A stretch of 64,000 nucleotides of DNA. Origin: Alloyangia pacifica. Lineage in GTDB: Bacteria; Pseudomonadota; Alphaproteobacteria; Rhodobacterales; Rhodobacteraceae. The stretch is from contig NZ_FOZW01000012.1 of NCBI RefSeq assembly GCF_900116195.1, positions 168,462-232,461 of the forward strand. Reading direction: 5' to 3'. A program made the position numbers and the translations under genes. This document shows positions 63,670 through 64,000 of this stretch, one piece after another (position 1 is the first letter of the stretch; the number at the start of each line of letters is the position of its first letter). The notes beneath the pieces are model-generated. The model was not told where the DNA came from. It saw only the letters and a list, made by a program, of their open reading frames with translations, and did not search any database.

Positions 63670-64000
63670 ATGGGAAATGAGAACCTACCCGCCGTTCGCC
63701 CCACCAAACCCGCCTGGAACCGTGGCCGCATTATCGGTCAAAAGCGGCCCCTATTACCTCGACACGTCTGGGCCATCCGTGTCCGTTTGGAAATCGCAGC
63801 GAAGATCCGCGACCTCGCCCTCTTCAACCTAGCGATCGACAGCAAGTTACGCGGCTGCGACCTCGTGTGCCTGAAAGTGGCGGACGTGCTTTCTGCCGGT
63901 TCGATCAAGGAGCGCGTATCGGTCGTGCAGCAGAAGACTCGACAGCCAGTGCGCTTCGAGATCACCGAGGGCACGAGGCGGTCATTGATGGCCTGGCTCG
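63670..64000 (+). CDS. Tyrosine recombinase/integrase, 3' end cut by the window
   Basis: Open from ATG 63670 to the window end (110 codons visible, no stop). The protein starts MGNENLPAVRPTKPAWNRGR, with KRPLLPRHVWAIRVRLEIA. It continues with DLALFNLAIDSKLRGCDLVC, LKVADVL and VVQQKTRQPVRFEIT, which match the N-terminal and early catalytic part (with the first catalytic arginine in SKLRG) of phage-integrase-family recombinases common in alphaproteobacteria. The rest, with the tyrosine, should lie beyond the window. It marks the right part of the island as mobile. Confidence 0.9.
   Translation, partial: MGNENLPAVRPTKPAWNRGRIIGQKRPLLPRHVWAIRVRLEIAAKIRDLALFNLAIDSKLRGCDLVCLKVADVLSAGSIKERVSVVQQKTRQPVRFEITEGTRRSLMAWL

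Noticed and set aside
1..64000. CRISPR arrays, rRNA genes, replication origins, complete prophage
   Set aside because: No regularly spaced repeats, ribosomal RNA sequence, DnaA-box cluster or phage structural genes could be seen.

Overview
The window is high-GC chromosomal DNA from an alphaproteobacterium, most probably a member of the Rhodobacteraceae (roseobacter group). The grounds are the aerobic, CobG/CobN-type cobalamin gene set with a BluE-like threonine kinase, the NDUFS4-type complex I accessory subunit, the TRAP and NitT/TauT-type transporters, and the codon and GC style. The species cannot be fixed from sequence alone.

Layout. 0-5.2 kb: an Mrr-type nuclease-like protein, a lipoprotein, an AceE/transketolase-like E1 enzyme divergent from an Lrp/AsnC regulator, and a cytochrome b561. 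5.3-13.1 kb: a tightly coupled run of a CDP-alcohol phosphatidyltransferase, a membrane sulfatase-fold enzyme and a flippase-like protein. An NMT1-type ABC importer whose two permeases are fused, and a GT4 glycosyltransferase, follow it. 13.1-21.5 kb: a carboxylic-acid catabolic locus. An IclR regulator, a thioesterase and a CoA-transferase run leftward; an acyl-CoA ligase, a MaoC-like dehydratase and a TRAP transporter run rightward. Palindromic operator candidates lie between them.

21.6-42.7 kb is a large aerobic cobalamin locus. Two minus-strand cobalamin riboswitches control DUF1636-cobW-cobN-cobG-cobH-cobI-cobJ and cbiM-cobF. cobL-cobE-cobM-cobB lies on the same strand, but a single opposite-strand gene, cobK, separates it from cobJ. 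cobK shares its start codon region with cobL and overlaps the end of cobJ. The nucleotide-loop genes follow: cobO, threonine-phosphate decarboxylase, cbiB, a BluE/PduX-like kinase, an alpha-ribazole phosphatase, cobU, cobT and cobS. CobST chelatase subunits, cobQ, cobA, cobR and bluB are not in the window.

43.1-52.4 kb is core-like: tRNA-Arg(TCT), a phospholipase D-family lipoprotein, an AI-2E transporter, an HdeD-like protein, small lipoproteins, an I78-type inhibitor, uvrB, a complex I accessory subunit and a DUF6880 protein. From about 52.4 kb to the right edge the character changes. GC is lower, long stretches lack genes, and the genes are isolated. They include a membrane protein with what looks like an animal-type Link module, a lipoprotein/membrane-protein pair, a PD-(D/E)XK nuclease-like protein, an IS110 element, two convergent HEPN-motif proteins and a tyrosine recombinase cut by the window edge. 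This is an accessory island with a possible anti-phage or mobile-element role, and it is the part most likely to hold undescribed biology.
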